NCBI GenBank assembly: GCA_037903475.1
Contig: JBAJFG010000369.1
Location: forward strand, 1-64,000
Length of the DNA: 64,000 nucleotides
Direction of reading: 5' to 3'
DNA from: Ancylostoma caninum
Lineage: Eukaryota; Nematoda; Chromadorea; Rhabditida; Ancylostomatidae
Part shown: positions 43,761 through 54,644 of the stretch, piece after piece
Numbering within the stretch: position 1 is the stretch's first letter
Layout: each line of letters begins with the position of its first letter
Notes under the pieces: model-generated
Databases searched by the model: none
The model's input: the letters and a program-made list of their open reading frames with translations, nothing else
Told to the model about the DNA's origin: nothing
Translations under genes and position numbers: made by a program

Positions 43761-45960
43761 GTTACTCGTTGGTATAGTGCGCATCTACACTCAAAATTCC
43801 AACATGATGCGTCTCCTACAGGTTGAGCAACACCTGATTATCACTGGAGCGCACCAGAGTGCAGGGTAGGGATGGAGTAAATGGTTGAACAACGGTGGTC
43901 TTCAGCCACGGGTTTGATGATCCTCCAGAAGTGCCTCTCTGAAATCTGCTTGTCTCTAACATCAGTGGACGGTTAGCGGTTGGCTACGCCCCGGACACTG
44001 GTGCTAAGCCCCCTGAATCTGCAGGACGCTACTAAGTCTTGGTGGTCAATGACCATCTGGTGCTGCGCCCTGATTTCTGCTAAAAAAAAATTCAAGGGAG
44101 GACACGGTGACATGGTCAATGTTTCGTGACTTTTGCCCAGAAAAGCCTAAACAACATTTTTCCTGGGAAACTTATCGATCCATCCAGCAAGCTGTGATTA
44201 GCACCATTTGCGTGAGGTGGCCTCAATTCAGACCGTAACGCTTGCGCGTCGAATTTTTTGTCGCGCGGCGCTCCCGAGGTCAGCACACCGGGCGATGACA
44301 TTAGAGTTGAAAAGTGAAACTGCACTTTCGCCGTCGCCGAACCGTTCGCGCGTCAGCGGCCAGCATAGGCGAAGCGTCCGCCGCGCGCGCGAAAAAGCGG
44401 CAACGACGGGGAGTCTCATGGAATGCGCACCGCATCTGATGCCGGGGTCGTCCGATGGGCCATGAGCGTTGAATGGTCAAGAGCCCCAAGTTTGAAGAGC
44501 CGTCCGGGTCTCTGGAGCTATGCAGCGACAATCTTCTGGTTTTTTTACTATTTTTATACTTTTGTAGGCGGTACTGTTCTTGTTATTGCAAATGAAGAGG
44601 AAGAAATACACCTTTTTCACCCGTATATGGATTAGTTAACAAAACTTGCGAATAGGCACCATTCCTCTGACATTTTCTCTAGTTTCACTTGTGTATATAC
44701 TTCTATATTACTAATAATTTTAATGAGCGAATGTACTGCAACAATGTAGCAAATAAATAAAGAGTAGATCCAGCAGATTCTAATAAACGCGAAAATAACT
44801 TGCTTAACTTCATCAATATTTATTGCTGCACTAGAGATATACTATATCTTCATTTTTGAGAAATTTCACTTAAGTGTGTGATACCTCTGCTTGTTGGTTC
44901 CTTGTTGTTTATTTGTAGTGGACTATATGGATTCTAAACAGACGGCCTTCTAAAAGGTATTAACAGGAGATTCGTTGGATTTTTTGCCCACAGGCTCACA
45001 ATCTTATAAATAGCGAAGTGTCTCATTGGTCACCGTCTGGGCATTTCTCTTTTTCTTTCAAAACCTAACAAGAAGAATGAGAAGAATGTTTTCGTAAGAA
45101 GATTTTTTTGAGCAAAATTTGCAGATATGGAAGGTTTGATAACCTGTACTGCATTGTGACGAAACAACATATGACATATCAAATAACTCTCTAGGTTCAG
45201 TCAAAAAGGCTCCAGACGGGTTCCAACCCTTCTAGTTCACTTAAACGCCCCCTTCCCCCACATGTCTCACAAACTAGACTGATCTCTCTTCTATTGGTGT
45301 AAGATCCCTCTTCAAAAAGAAAAACACCATTGAACGCTAACACTACGAAAACTCCAAGGGTGTAGAGTAAAAATCAGAACAAGGCTTCAGAACACCACGA
45401 TTCTAGTGGGAGGTAAGTGGTTCACGTGAGCGAAGTGGCGTTTTGTAGTTTTGTGCTGTTCGGCAATTTTTCGCGCCGTCAGCTCTTACAATAGACGGGA
45501 CGGCTTGTCAGAGTCGGCTCATGCATCAGAATCACAATAGAAGACGTTGATCGTTGTGACTCAGCCGGCCGCAGAACATCGAGTTTCATACCAGCGAGAG
45601 AAACGACGATCACCCAAGGCGCCGCTCGTTTCGGCAACAATGCTTCTGTGCAGCCGCGGCACGTCGTATCTATTGTGCCATTCAGAAAGTTCGTGCAAAA
45701 AAATGAGCCGGCAGGGATACAAGCAGGGCTGGGCTGGAGGCTGCCAGGAATATCGCTGAGGCTTTTAAGCTTTTCTCTACTCCTCTACGCAAAATATGGC
45801 ATGTAGTGAAAACGAGTACGCGCTGCTCTACTCACACGACGCAGCAGACCAGCTCGACGCTGTTGGTTGTCGGGATCACCTGGATTGCAGCTTCTATGTG
45901 TACACGAAGTATAAGTATACGTAAGAATGACTAACCTCACGGATTTCAGATGTGGAATCT

Positions 45961-46015
45961 ATTCCCGGCAACGCCCAATAAGCACAGAATTCCCGGCAAC
46001 GCCCAATAAGCACAG
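45961..46015. repeat. Tandem duplication, 28-bp unit, two copies
   Basis: ATTCCCGGCAACGCCCAATA followed by AGCACAG occurs twice in a row without mismatch. Confidence 0.9.
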
Positions 46016-47546
46016 CTCCCCGCTGCCCTGCCGCCCTGCGCAACTGGTGCGGCGCTGCCTCGTTTTCAGATGTGTAAGAACGATTGACATCCACTGTAGC
46101 TCTTTACTGACATGATCTGCGTGGGATTTCATTCAGAGAACCATAATCAGCTCTAGAGCAGTCTTCTTCCGTTTGGAATACAATGCTGCAGATTTCCACT
46201 GAGTTCAAAGCATCATGGAAATCCGAGCCAGGGTTCCGTCCTCGCATTAGACATGATCTATTAGAAATCTTTCTGAAAACATCTGAAACTAATACGACGT
46301 TAAAAAGAGTCCGCGTGCTTTTTTTTTAAAATTTGTTCACTTGCCATCCTTTTTTCTCTGTTATTAAAAGTGTTTATGGTCATTCAAGAGCGCTTTTCTC
46401 CCCTACATGGATTTTCCCGCTTTCTGAAGAACACTCAGACAATCGAGCAGCTCTAGTCATTGCTGTTCCGCCCATTGCTCCTCCCCTTCCGGAGAATATC
46501 AGCTCTCTTGCCGAGGGCAGCAGTGCTGCTTAGTGCTGTAAAAGGCACTGAGACCTTCCTTTGTGCTGCGAGCGGAAAATCGATGGCCATTCAGTAGCTC
46601 CAGGCTCGGACAAAAGCGCAAGTGCTTGCTGCAAGATCGTAGCCGACCCTGTTTCCGAAATTCGAACCAGCGCGGGCAATGGGGCCTCGTGTGCGTTTTC
46701 ACTCGTAGAAAGGGTCCAGCTTGCTCGTTTTTTGGACTTATTTCTGATCTCGTTCGACTCTACAAATCTCGATTTTTGTCGTGGGTTTTTATTTGAAGTT
46801 ATATGATGCGATATTTTTCTTTGAGTGAGAGCTGCTTAGTCACACATTTTTCGATCTTACAGTAAGGAACATCCGAAAGTTTTCCCAAAACAGTTCCGTG
46901 GAGTTTTTTGCTCCGCTTAGTGGACACGGGGTGCGCCAAAACTCTTTGGACTATCATTTCTCTCCATTTAAAACACAGGAACGAGTTAGCTGAAATAAAA
47001 AAAAACTATCGGTGTGAAGCCGAGTCAGGCGCGCAGGTATTCCTTCGCATCAGTTCTCTAATTACTTTTGAAGAGGCTCCAAATTTGTACGGGATATAGA
47101 GGAAACCCTCTACCATAGAATCCAGAAGAGACTTTGAAAAATTTAAGAAGCAAGACGGAGATCTCCGGAGTAATCGCTCCCCCTTTGCGTCATTTGCCAC
47201 TAGCTCGCTTTTCGTTGTCGTGCTCTATGCTTAACCACAGGGCACGGAGCGTCAAAACTGTGAAAACCCTTTGAGGTATGATGTTGGGGAACATTGCGAA
47301 GACATCTGCTATTGTCTCTTCAGAACAGCAGCTCTACTCCAATTGTCAGCTAATAGAATTGCTGTTGTTGTCGGCTAAAGCTGCTCGATTGTCGAGAAGC
47401 TGATCTCAGCCAAGCTACAATCATTTGAAATTGGAGTACCAAGCGGCAAAAGTATCCACTCGCTCTACTCTTCCTTTCGCTTTGTTCAATAAGCAAATGA
47501 TGTGGCTCAAAGCTCGTTTGCGTCCCGTATGGAGATTCTGAATTCT

Positions 47547-47562
47547 GAATTCCAGCCCAGAT
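47547..47562. repeat. Target-site duplication of the RTE insertion (3' side)
   Basis: GAATTCCAGCCCAGAT is identical to 51003-51018. The two copies exactly flank the RTE element, and the bases outside differ, which fixes the duplication at 16 bp. Confidence 0.92.
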
Positions 47563-47575
47563 CTTCTTCTTCTTC

Positions 47576-50563
47576 TTAGCGTTTTTCCCGTTTCGCAGCG
47601 GGGTCCGCATTGCTGATCTTTTGACGCCAGAGTGCTCTGTCGTGCGCTTGGTCGGGATGGATCCCAGCCGTCTTGAGGTCACCGTGTACGGTGTCAAGCC
47701 ATCGTTGCTTTGGTCGTCCTTTAGGCCGCTTTCCTGGTACCTCTACGTCGAAGCCAATCCTACAGACTTTGTCGCCATCAGCGCGAAGAACGTGACCAAA
47801 CCATCGCAGACGCGCCTCACGGAGCTTGTCGGCTATCGCAGCTACCCCAAATCGCTGTCGTATGTCCTGGTTGCATATGCGATCTAGCTGCCTAAAGCCA
47901 CCCATCCACCGCAGCATCCTCATCTCAGTGACACTGATTCGGCGTTCCATTTCCTTAGTGGCGGGCCAGCACTCGGCACCATACAGCGCGACAGGACGTA
48001 CCACGGTACGGTAGATCTTCGACTTGAGCCGGTCTGGTATGTCCTTGTCGCACAGCACACCGGTCAGCGAGCGCCACTTCAACCACGCAGCGGCGACGCG
48101 TGCGGTGATCTCATGGACGAGGCTGCCGTCTGATGAAACCACTGAGCCGAGGTATTTGAACGTAGCGGCTCGCGGAAGATCCGTGCCATTAACTTTGATG
48201 GTGCCAGACTCGTGCTCGTCGGTGGTCAAATACTCGGTCTTCTTAACGTTGAGGCGGAGGCCGAACCGTGCCAGCTGGTCACTCCACGCTTGCGTCTGTC
48301 GTTCAAGTTCACCCTTGTCTTCGGATGCAAGCATTACGTCATCCGCGTACAGCAGCGTCCACGGCGCTGGTCTGTGAAGCTCCTTTGTGATGGCATCCAT
48401 GACTACGATGAAAAGAAGCGGGGAAAGGGCTGAGCCTTGGTGTACGCCCACGGTTATGGGGAACTCCGTCGATGTACCCGCGGCCGCCTGCACTTTACTC
48501 CTGTGATCGGCGTAAAGAATCCGCACCCATTCGATCAGCTCTTCGGGAATGCCGTGAAGCCGCAGAGCATACCAAATGACTTCGTGGGGGACGCGGTCAA
48601 AGGCCTTCTCCAGATCTAGGAAAGCTAGGTGCAATGGTCTTTTCTTTTCACGATGCTTCTCGATCAGGAGACGGGCGGCGTGGATGGCATCGGTAGTGCC
48701 GCATCCGGGTACAAAACCGCACTGGTTCGGGGATAGTTGAACAATTTCACGAAACCGGCGATCAATGATACGCTCGAAGATCTTCATGGTATGCGACAAA
48801 AGACGGATTGGTCGATAGTTCGCGCAGTCAGCGGGGCTACCCTTGCCCTTCCAGATTGGGATGGTAGTGCTTCGCTGCCAGTCCACGGGCACCTTCTTCT
48901 CCGCTATGACTAGATTAAAAAATTTCGTTAACCAATCAGCGGAGTTCCAACACTGCGACTTCCACAATTCTGCTGCCATATCATCTGGACCAGTCGCTTT
49001 GCCTGGCTTCATTCGCTTCAGTGCATACATGGTCTCTTCGATGGTGATTGGCTGCACTGGTCCGGAGGTGGGCGGAACTTCTGGGACGGATGGATGGGCA
49101 AATTCTTCCGTCGAGACCTTCTCAAAATAATCCTTCCATCGTTGCATCACCTTCTTGTGATCCATCAGGAGGTGGCCTTGCTCGTCGTTGACGCCGTGAA
49201 ACTTCTCGACGTCGTCTGCTTGGCGCTGACGCGATTTCGCGAGTCGGTAGATGAAGCGCTCACCGTCCCTCGAGTCTAACTTCTTACAGACTTCATCGTA
49301 ATGAGCCGCCTTCGCTGCGGCTACAGCCTTCTTAGCAGCCCTTTTCGCTTCGCGGTAACTCCTCCAGTTGTCTGTCGTTTTATTGTCAAGGAAGGAGTGG
49401 TAGAGCCGCTTCTTTTCGCGAACTTTCGCCCTCACTTCCTCTGTCCAAAGCCAGGTCTTCCTGTCAATCTTCCTTCGATCAGGTCTGGTCGTGCCGAGTT
49501 CGGAGCGAGCAGTTGCGAGGACAGCATCAGTTACTTTTTGCCATGTTTCGTCGACGTTCGTGATGGGTGGCAACTGAATGTGAGAGATGACTGCTATTTC
49601 TTTCTCTCTTAATCTCCACCACTTGATTCGAGCCGGCCCACATCGTTCGACGCGCTTCTTGTTTGGCGGCGTGATCTTCATTGTGCAAATTAGCGGCCGG
49701 TGTTGCGACGCGACCGTCTCATACGGTACAACTTTTGCATCCGTGACGAGCTTCTGGTCTTGATACCTCACAAGCACGTAGTCGATCTGTGTCGTGTTGC
49801 TGCCGCTGTAGAAAGAGACGAGGTGGGATGGTCGCTTCCGAAATCTCGTGTTCGTTATAACAAGGTTATGAGACTCGGCGTAATCGAGAATGCGCTCGCC
49901 ATCCTCGTTACGCACCCCGTATCCGAAGCCGCCGTGGCATCTGTAGCCGTCCTTCGTCGATCCCACGTGCCCATTCAAGTCCCCTGCAATAATAACCGTA
50001 TCTTCTGGTGGTACTGCAGCGGTCTTCTCATCAATCAGCGCCCAGAAGTCGTCTTTGGCTCGGTCTGAACATCCGGTCTGTGGGGCGTATGCCGAGAAAA
50101 AATGGATGCGCCTTTCCAAAGTGACGACAACAATCTTCATAAGACGGTCGTCAAAACGCTCCACGCCTGCTATGGAATCCCTGAACCGTTCGGAGACAAT
50201 GATGCCGACACCATTTCTTGTACCTGGGCTACCATTGTAGACGATTTTGAATCCGCATCCGATGTCCTTGGATTTGCTGCCAGACCACCTCGTCTCCTGC
50301 ACCGCACACAAGTCGATTCGACGGCGCTGCAGTGCTGCTGCCAGTTCAAATGAACGGCCTGTCAACGTGCCGACGTTCAAAGTAGCAATACGCGTCTTGG
50401 CCACGTTGTTATCCTTAACGACTCGCCTGCTTGCCCCCCGATGCCGCCGTTCGCGAAGCATCGGGGACCCTCGCATATTATTGTCCACACTCACCGGGCC
50501 CCGCGAGTGGGCGTCGATTCCCGCGTACGCCGTAGCCTTCTTCTTGAATCCATTTGACGTCAT
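47576..50563 (-). CDS. RTE retrotransposon protein: AP endonuclease plus reverse transcriptase
   Basis: The ORF has 995 codons from the ATG at 50563 to TAA at 47576, the usual length for RTE. The basic N-terminus (residues 35-57) is followed by an apurinic-type endonuclease, about 58-297. It contains ATLNVGTLTGRS, the metal-binding Glu of QETRW (E90), SAYAPQ (157-162), GDLNGHVG (194-201), QIDYVL (Asp261) and SQHRPL (His288). The reverse transcriptase, about 505-800, contains KATGPDDMAAELW, ANYRPIRLLSH (581-591) and FLDLEKAFDRVPHEVIW with the first catalytic Asp (648-664). It also contains GVHQGSALSPLLF and the catalytic LLYADD (737-742). The C-terminus carries RWFGHVLRADGDKVCRIGF, common in this clade. 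The enzyme nicks target DNA and copies element RNA from the nick. No stop or frameshift was found, and all catalytic residues that I can identify are present. Confidence 0.95.
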   Translation of the reverse strand: MTSNGFKKKATAYAGIDAHSRGPVSVDNNMRGSPMLRERRHRGASRRVVKDNNVAKTRIATLNVGTLTGRSFELAAALQRRRIDLCAVQETRWSGSKSKDIGCGFKIVYNGSPGTRNGVGIIVSERFRDSIAGVERFDDRLMKIVVVTLERRIHFFSAYAPQTGCSDRAKDDFWALIDEKTAAVPPEDTVIIAGDLNGHVGSTKDGYRCHGGFGYGVRNEDGERILDYAESHNLVITNTRFRKRPSHLVSFYSGSNTTQIDYVLVRYQDQKLVTDAKVVPYETVASQHRPLICTMKITPPNKKRVERCGPARIKWWRLREKEIAVISHIQLPPITNVDETWQKVTDAVLATARSELGTTRPDRRKIDRKTWLWTEEVRAKVREKKRLYHSFLDNKTTDNWRSYREAKRAAKKAVAAAKAAHYDEVCKKLDSRDGERFIYRLAKSRQRQADDVEKFHGVNDEQGHLLMDHKKVMQRWKDYFEKVSTEEFAHPSVPEVPPTSGPVQPITIEETMYALKRMKPGKATGPDDMAAELWKSQCWNSADWLTKFFNLVIAEKKVPVDWQRSTTIPIWKGKGSPADCANYRPIRLLSHTMKIFERIIDRRFREIVQLSPNQCGFVPGCGTTDAIHAARLLIEKHREKKRPLHLAFLDLEKAFDRVPHEVIWYALRLHGIPEELIEWVRILYADHRSKVQAAAGTSTEFPITVGVHQGSALSPLLFIVVMDAITKELHRPAPWTLLYADDVMLASEDKGELERQTQAWSDQLARFGLRLNVKKTEYLTTDEHESGTIKVNGTDLPRAATFKYLGSVVSSDGSLVHEITARVAAAWLKWRSLTGVLCDKDIPDRLKSKIYRTVVRPVALYGAECWPATKEMERRISVTEMRMLRWMGGFRQLDRICNQDIRQRFGVAAIADKLREARLRWFGHVLRADGDKVCRIGFDVEVPGKRPKGRPKQRWLDTVHGDLKTAGIHPDQAHDRALWRQKISNADPAAKREKR

Positions 50564-51002
50564 GATCCATTAGATGTGACGTGGGGTGTTCGTCAGCCGG
50601 CCTGTCACTACGGCCTGTCGCCGGCATTCGAATGACGAGGAGAAGGATTCCCCCCGTGGACAAGGGACTTATTTGTTAGAGGCGGCCCCTACTCGCCTCT
50701 CATGCGCTTCCCAGTCGTTAGAATGCGAACTTTTGGCCAAATCCGAACTGCAGGATACAGCCCACACAAAGCATTTGCACACACCCACGCGCGTGAGTGC
50801 ATGTTCACACTTATATGCCGGCCGTATGAATCGAATCCAGCACTGCCGAACTAAGGAGTCCATCCCCTAGATCTACCCGCGTCGCAGGGCAAGCGCATGG
50901 CTGCTTTTGGTCCGCGGTAAACCCCCTATCCGCCACCCGGGGTCGCGCCACGTAGCCTCGCAGCAAATCGGCTGGGATCCCTCGTAGGAGGGAGATCCGT
51001 GG
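50564..51002 (-). other. RTE 5' untranslated region, GC-rich and structured
   Basis: The first 55 nt can pair as a small junction. CCACG (51002-50998) pairs with CGTGG (50952-50948). A hairpin GGATC...GAGGGATCC lies inside, and AGCC (50973-50970) pairs with GGCT (50957-50954). Several non-LTR retrotransposons carry HDV-like self-cleaving ribozymes at this place, but I could not fit the full double-pseudoknot, so only a structured 5' end is claimed. Internal promoter elements are likely in this clade but not visible as motifs. Confidence 0.4.
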
Positions 51003-51018
51003 GAATTCCAGCCCAGAT
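51003..51018. repeat. Target-site duplication of the RTE insertion (5' side)
   Basis: GAATTCCAGCCCAGAT is identical to 47547-47562. Confidence 0.92.
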
Positions 51019-52285
51019 GACTGACAGAAAGACACATGGGCGAAGCTCAACTGCAGGGGCGGGGCTTACCCGCAGTGGAGGAGTTGTCCCGATCATTCCT
51101 CATCCATATCCCCTTCCCTATCGTTCTTCGAGCCCTCACCTCTCAATAATTGGGCTGGATTTAACCTGTGTTCACGAGAATCTTGTGCAATTTCTCGCAT
51201 TCACTTGTTCGCTGTAAAACTAAATCTGTCTATAAAGGTATATAAGAAACTACAACTGGTTGTTACTTTTCTACTGCACTATGCAAGTACCTCCTGTCCA
51301 TGCATTCGTGAGCTATTTTTTATCAACTTAGTGTCTACTCTGCACGATTGCGGCCAATAATTGCCAAATGCAGTTGTGCCCACGTTTCAAGGAGGATAGA
51401 TGTGAGAAGGCAAACCAAGATGACTGCATATCTTCATCTAATTAAGGATTTCAATGGAATAAGATGAAAGTAGTAGAGCGGCAAGCGCAGCAGTTCGACA
51501 GGGCATAGCCGATCGTGGATTTGCTCAGCAGATGGAGTGGGGTAAATACAGCTCAGAGCTAGCACGAACTTTTCCCGGGGCTCAAAACTTTCCGATTTTT
51601 GGGGCCGAATACCGCGAACCGAGTCCGTAAACAAGATAACTCCTTGACATCTCTAAGCTGAATTTCTTAGTTAGCCGAGGTACTGGAGGAAAACCGAGAG
51701 CTGAGAAGGGAAATCGCTCATATCGAAGCTACTCTTCTCGCAAGAAAGTTGCGACATTGAATGCTTCTATAATGCGCTAGAAGGAAACCGTCGCCGCAAC
51801 GCAAGTGACGGAAAGCGCTCTCGAAAAAAAGCTAGTGGGAATCAGCAGCTAGCCTTCGGCTTGTGTTCCTTATTACGCTTCTAACCATGAAGCAATTGCA
51901 CAACTGCTCCCGCCCACTCCATCTTCAATTCACCTGGAGTCATGTCAGTGTCCGAGTTTTCTTTTCTGGAAAATGTTCCTTGACCTGCGTGACTTTTCCA
52001 TAATAACGACACCCATACGCTGCACCTGGAGTCCTTGTTCAAAACAAAATGAATAGTTCAGTCTTGTTAGCGGATGGTGTTAGCGTAATTTCTGGACGTA
52101 AATAAAATATGATTTTCGCATAACTGTATTGGAGACATCCAACTTGATGACCACGGTCTACCGGAAGTTCAGCCACCTAATAGCATCGATTGTGAGTTTC
52201 CATTGTTTGTGGTTTGGACTAATTGTGGTTACTAGTTAGGGTAATACCTTCTGCTAATCAGACTGAATTTTGGCACTATCCAGTC

Positions 52286-52814
52286 AGTTCTGCCCTAAAA
52301 ATTTCGATGAAAAACATTTTTGCCCAAACTTCGCCTACTAGGGTTATCTGAAGAGCTGAACACGGCAATCGTATCCTTTCTATACCGTAACCCCGTTTCT
52401 GTAGGGTTACGCCGGGTATACTGTAGATATCTCACAGAATCCTCTCAACTCTTGCATAGAGGGGTTGTTTTAGGCGCTGGTCACCATCATCAACATTATT
52501 TGGCATAACACCTTCGTTTTCTTGCTGAAATCGGTGCTTTTCACTACGTTTCCTACTTTGTACCTACTGTATCCCACCAAAATGGGATTACGATGCAAAA
52601 TGGATATGATACTCATGATCAACTCCTAAAACAACTCCTCTGTGCAAAATTTGAGAAGATTCTGCGAGATACCGCATCTACGGTACACCACCGTAACCCA
52701 ACAAAAACGACGTTACTGTGCACAATGGATACGATATTCGTGTACAGCACCTCAGATAACCCCCTAGGCGAAGTTTGGGCGGAATTTTTTATTTCAAAAA
52801 TTTGCGGCAGAACT
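52286..52814. mobile_element. Foldback/MITE-like element with about 205-bp inverted arms
   Basis: The left arm 52286-52495 (AGTTCTGCC...GCCCAAACTTCGCCTA...GGGTTATCTGA...) and the right arm 52606-52814 (...TCAGATAACC...TAGGCGAAGTTTGGGC...GGCAGAACT) are imperfect reverse complements, roughly 75-85% by eye. They surround about 110 bp of unique sequence. There is no ORF of note. Transcripts would form a long imperfect hairpin. The target-site duplication was not resolved. Confidence 0.65.
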
Positions 52815-53966
52815 AGCCGAATGGTACCCTTTGCCTCACTGTCTTTATCCATATCAGAAACACGTTCTCTTTTCTTATTTTTACCGATACTCCTCGATTT
52901 TAATTTCTTACCTGTTCAAATCTCTCACATGTCTCTGTATGATAAATGATTATTAAAACGAGGTTTATTTAGGAACTATGCAGCTAGCGAATTAAAGGCG
53001 TGAGCGCAGACAATGGCGCAGGGGCGTGACCTCCCACAAATCACTCTGCAGCTATTGTTTGGTTGCGCGTTAAGGCAAAAGAGCCTTTTGTGTAGAATTG
53101 TGCAGACGGCGAGTGGAATGGGCAGGAGATGAGCTGCAGTTAAGAGATCTCTCGCAACATAATATTCTTATGCTGAATAGTCTGTAGCTGGTAAATTTAC
53201 CACATCTGTGCCCACGTAACTTACAGAACATAGCTATGTTATAGACTCATATACAGTTTATTTCAAAAATCATTTACATACATTTCGAACTAAGTCCAGA
53301 GGTCTCCCTCTAGTTTAGAAGGTACTCATTTCCCTTGCAAATCCTTAGCGATTTTTGATAGACGAGGAGTTTCCCCATTGAGCGTGACTTGTTCCCCAAC
53401 AATCTGGCGCTGGAGGTCGATGCGCAGGCTACAGAGTAGAGGCATGGCTTTCCTCTGCGTCCCTGCGTTGCGCTACCGTGGTTGGCTGGAGGCAATGAGA
53501 GGACACATGATTGCTGAGACAGTAGACAATTATAGAAGGAGTCACTGTCGCGTGCGCAGCGACGAGATCGTGGGACTTCCGTGAGCATTCAAATCAATAA
53601 GTATCAGAAACAACTGAACTTACGCATTATTGCAGAAAATTCATTGAAATATTTATTCATATATCCCGCTTATGATATAACAACATAGAATATATTATTA
53701 CTGATTCGCATGGCAATGTTATGTAAAGGACAACTGTACATGTACAATAAATCTTGCTCAATAAAAGTCATCTATTTCACTCGAGTAAATTTCAATGACG
53801 TCATTTTTCACGACTCATGACGTCATTTAAGGAAAAATGGGGCGAAGTAGCGTTGTTCTGGGATTTACTGCTCAATATCTCGAAAGGAACAAAAACAAAT
53901 TCGAGGTTTTATGACGTCATAAAGGAGCCGTCCGTGATAGCACAACAAACACAAGTCCGCAGTCTA

Positions 53967-54026
53967 CAGGGTAGCCAAAAATTACCCGTCAATAAACAGG
54001 TGCACGGGTAATTTTCGGCCACTCTG
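53967..54026. mobile_element. 60-bp mini-element with TA target duplication
   Basis: CAGGGTAGCCAAAAATTACC followed by CGT faces ACGGGTAATTTTCGGCCACT followed by CTG as imperfect inverted repeats of about 24 bp. Only 12-14 bp lies between them, and both sides carry TA (53965-53966 and 54027-54028). This fits a heavily deleted Tc1/mariner-type element. The matching autonomous element is not in this window. Confidence 0.65.
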
Positions 54027-54270
54027 TACAATTCGGACTAAACCGTAATTTTTGACTATCTTCTTCTAAAGAATGAGCAGAAAATCCCTTTAAACGGTCA
54101 TTGTGCCTTCTCTTAGATTGACAAGGCAAACGTTACAGTAAGATCAGATCATCAATGATGAGAGAATGGCCGTGGGTGGGCTGGGGGCTAATTTTGTGAA
54201 AAATTACGTCGACAGCATCAATTCTCATCAAAAATCTCTAAGCTAATAATTTCACACGTTTTCCTGGAGT

Positions 54271-54644
54271 TTAGAACGCTCGCGAAGTGATGAAGAATAT
54301 CAGCATCGCATTGAGCAGTGACGTGGCTGCACCTGAAACAGGACAATTCGTCTGTAAAGCGAGTCAACTCGTCCATTTACACCCAAAATTCCGTAACTTT
54401 GCGTACCTTTGGCAGAAGGAGTAGCGATGTCTTTTGGGTGTGTCGTTGTGGTCTTTGGTGCTTCCGTGGTGGTGGTCGCAGTTGTCATCTCCGCTGGTGG
54501 TGGCGTCGTTGTGTCGACGACGTCAACGCCGATGACGATAGGTGTAATGTCCTTCTGGGGCACACCAGATGGCGTTGTCTCGTCCCGAGTCACGTGCTGA
54601 GGCTCCACGTCCTTTGACTGATCCAAAGTATTTGATGGAACGGA
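54271..54644 (-). other. Last two exons: Thr-rich stalk and hydrophobic C-terminal tail
   Basis: The penultimate exon (54644-54407) encodes a Thr/Pro-rich stretch (TTTPPPAEMTTATTTTEAPK, TTTTHPKD) expected to be O-glycosylated. The last exon (54332-54271, phase 1) gives GAATSLLNAMLIFFITSRAF and then TAA. A small-residue cluster followed by a short hydrophobic end is the layout of a GPI-attachment signal. This points to a cell-surface or matrix protein. A single-pass anchor is less likely because the segment is short. Confidence 0.6.

Larger units (their letters stand above)
42130..47546. other. Mostly non-coding stretch
   Basis: Apart from the SL1-like match, the palindromic element at 43617-43760 and a small tandem duplication at 45961-46015, I see no supported exon. 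Several 60-85 codon frames near 44.2-44.5 and 46.3-46.8 kb are open on both strands and carry no recognisable motif. Confidence 0.45.
47563..51002 (-). mobile_element. Full-length RTE-clade non-LTR retrotransposon
   Basis: The 3440-bp element is read on the minus strand. It has a 439-bp GC-rich 5' region (51002-50564), one intact 995-codon ORF, and virtually no 3' UTR. The TAA stop (47578-47576) overlaps the start of an (AAG)5 tail that ends at 47563. A perfect 16-bp target-site duplication surrounds it (47547-47562 and 51003-51018). A single endonuclease/RT ORF, a short 3' end and a simple-repeat tail are typical of RTE elements. The intact ORF and perfect duplication imply a recent insertion, and the copy may still be mobile. 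Relatives are often mis-annotated as craniofacial development protein 2-like in nematode gene sets. Confidence 0.93.
51019..54270. other. Non-coding stretch between the RTE element and the cysteine-rich gene
   Basis: No supported exon is seen. It contains a large foldback element (52286-52814) and a 60-bp mini-element (53967-54026). The 3' end of the neighbouring gene lies at 54271, and its polyadenylation signal was not pinned down. Confidence 0.5.

Noticed and set aside
47621..50573. Many plus-strand frames opposite the RTE ORF
   Set aside because: These are shadows of the 995-codon RTE coding sequence on the minus strand.
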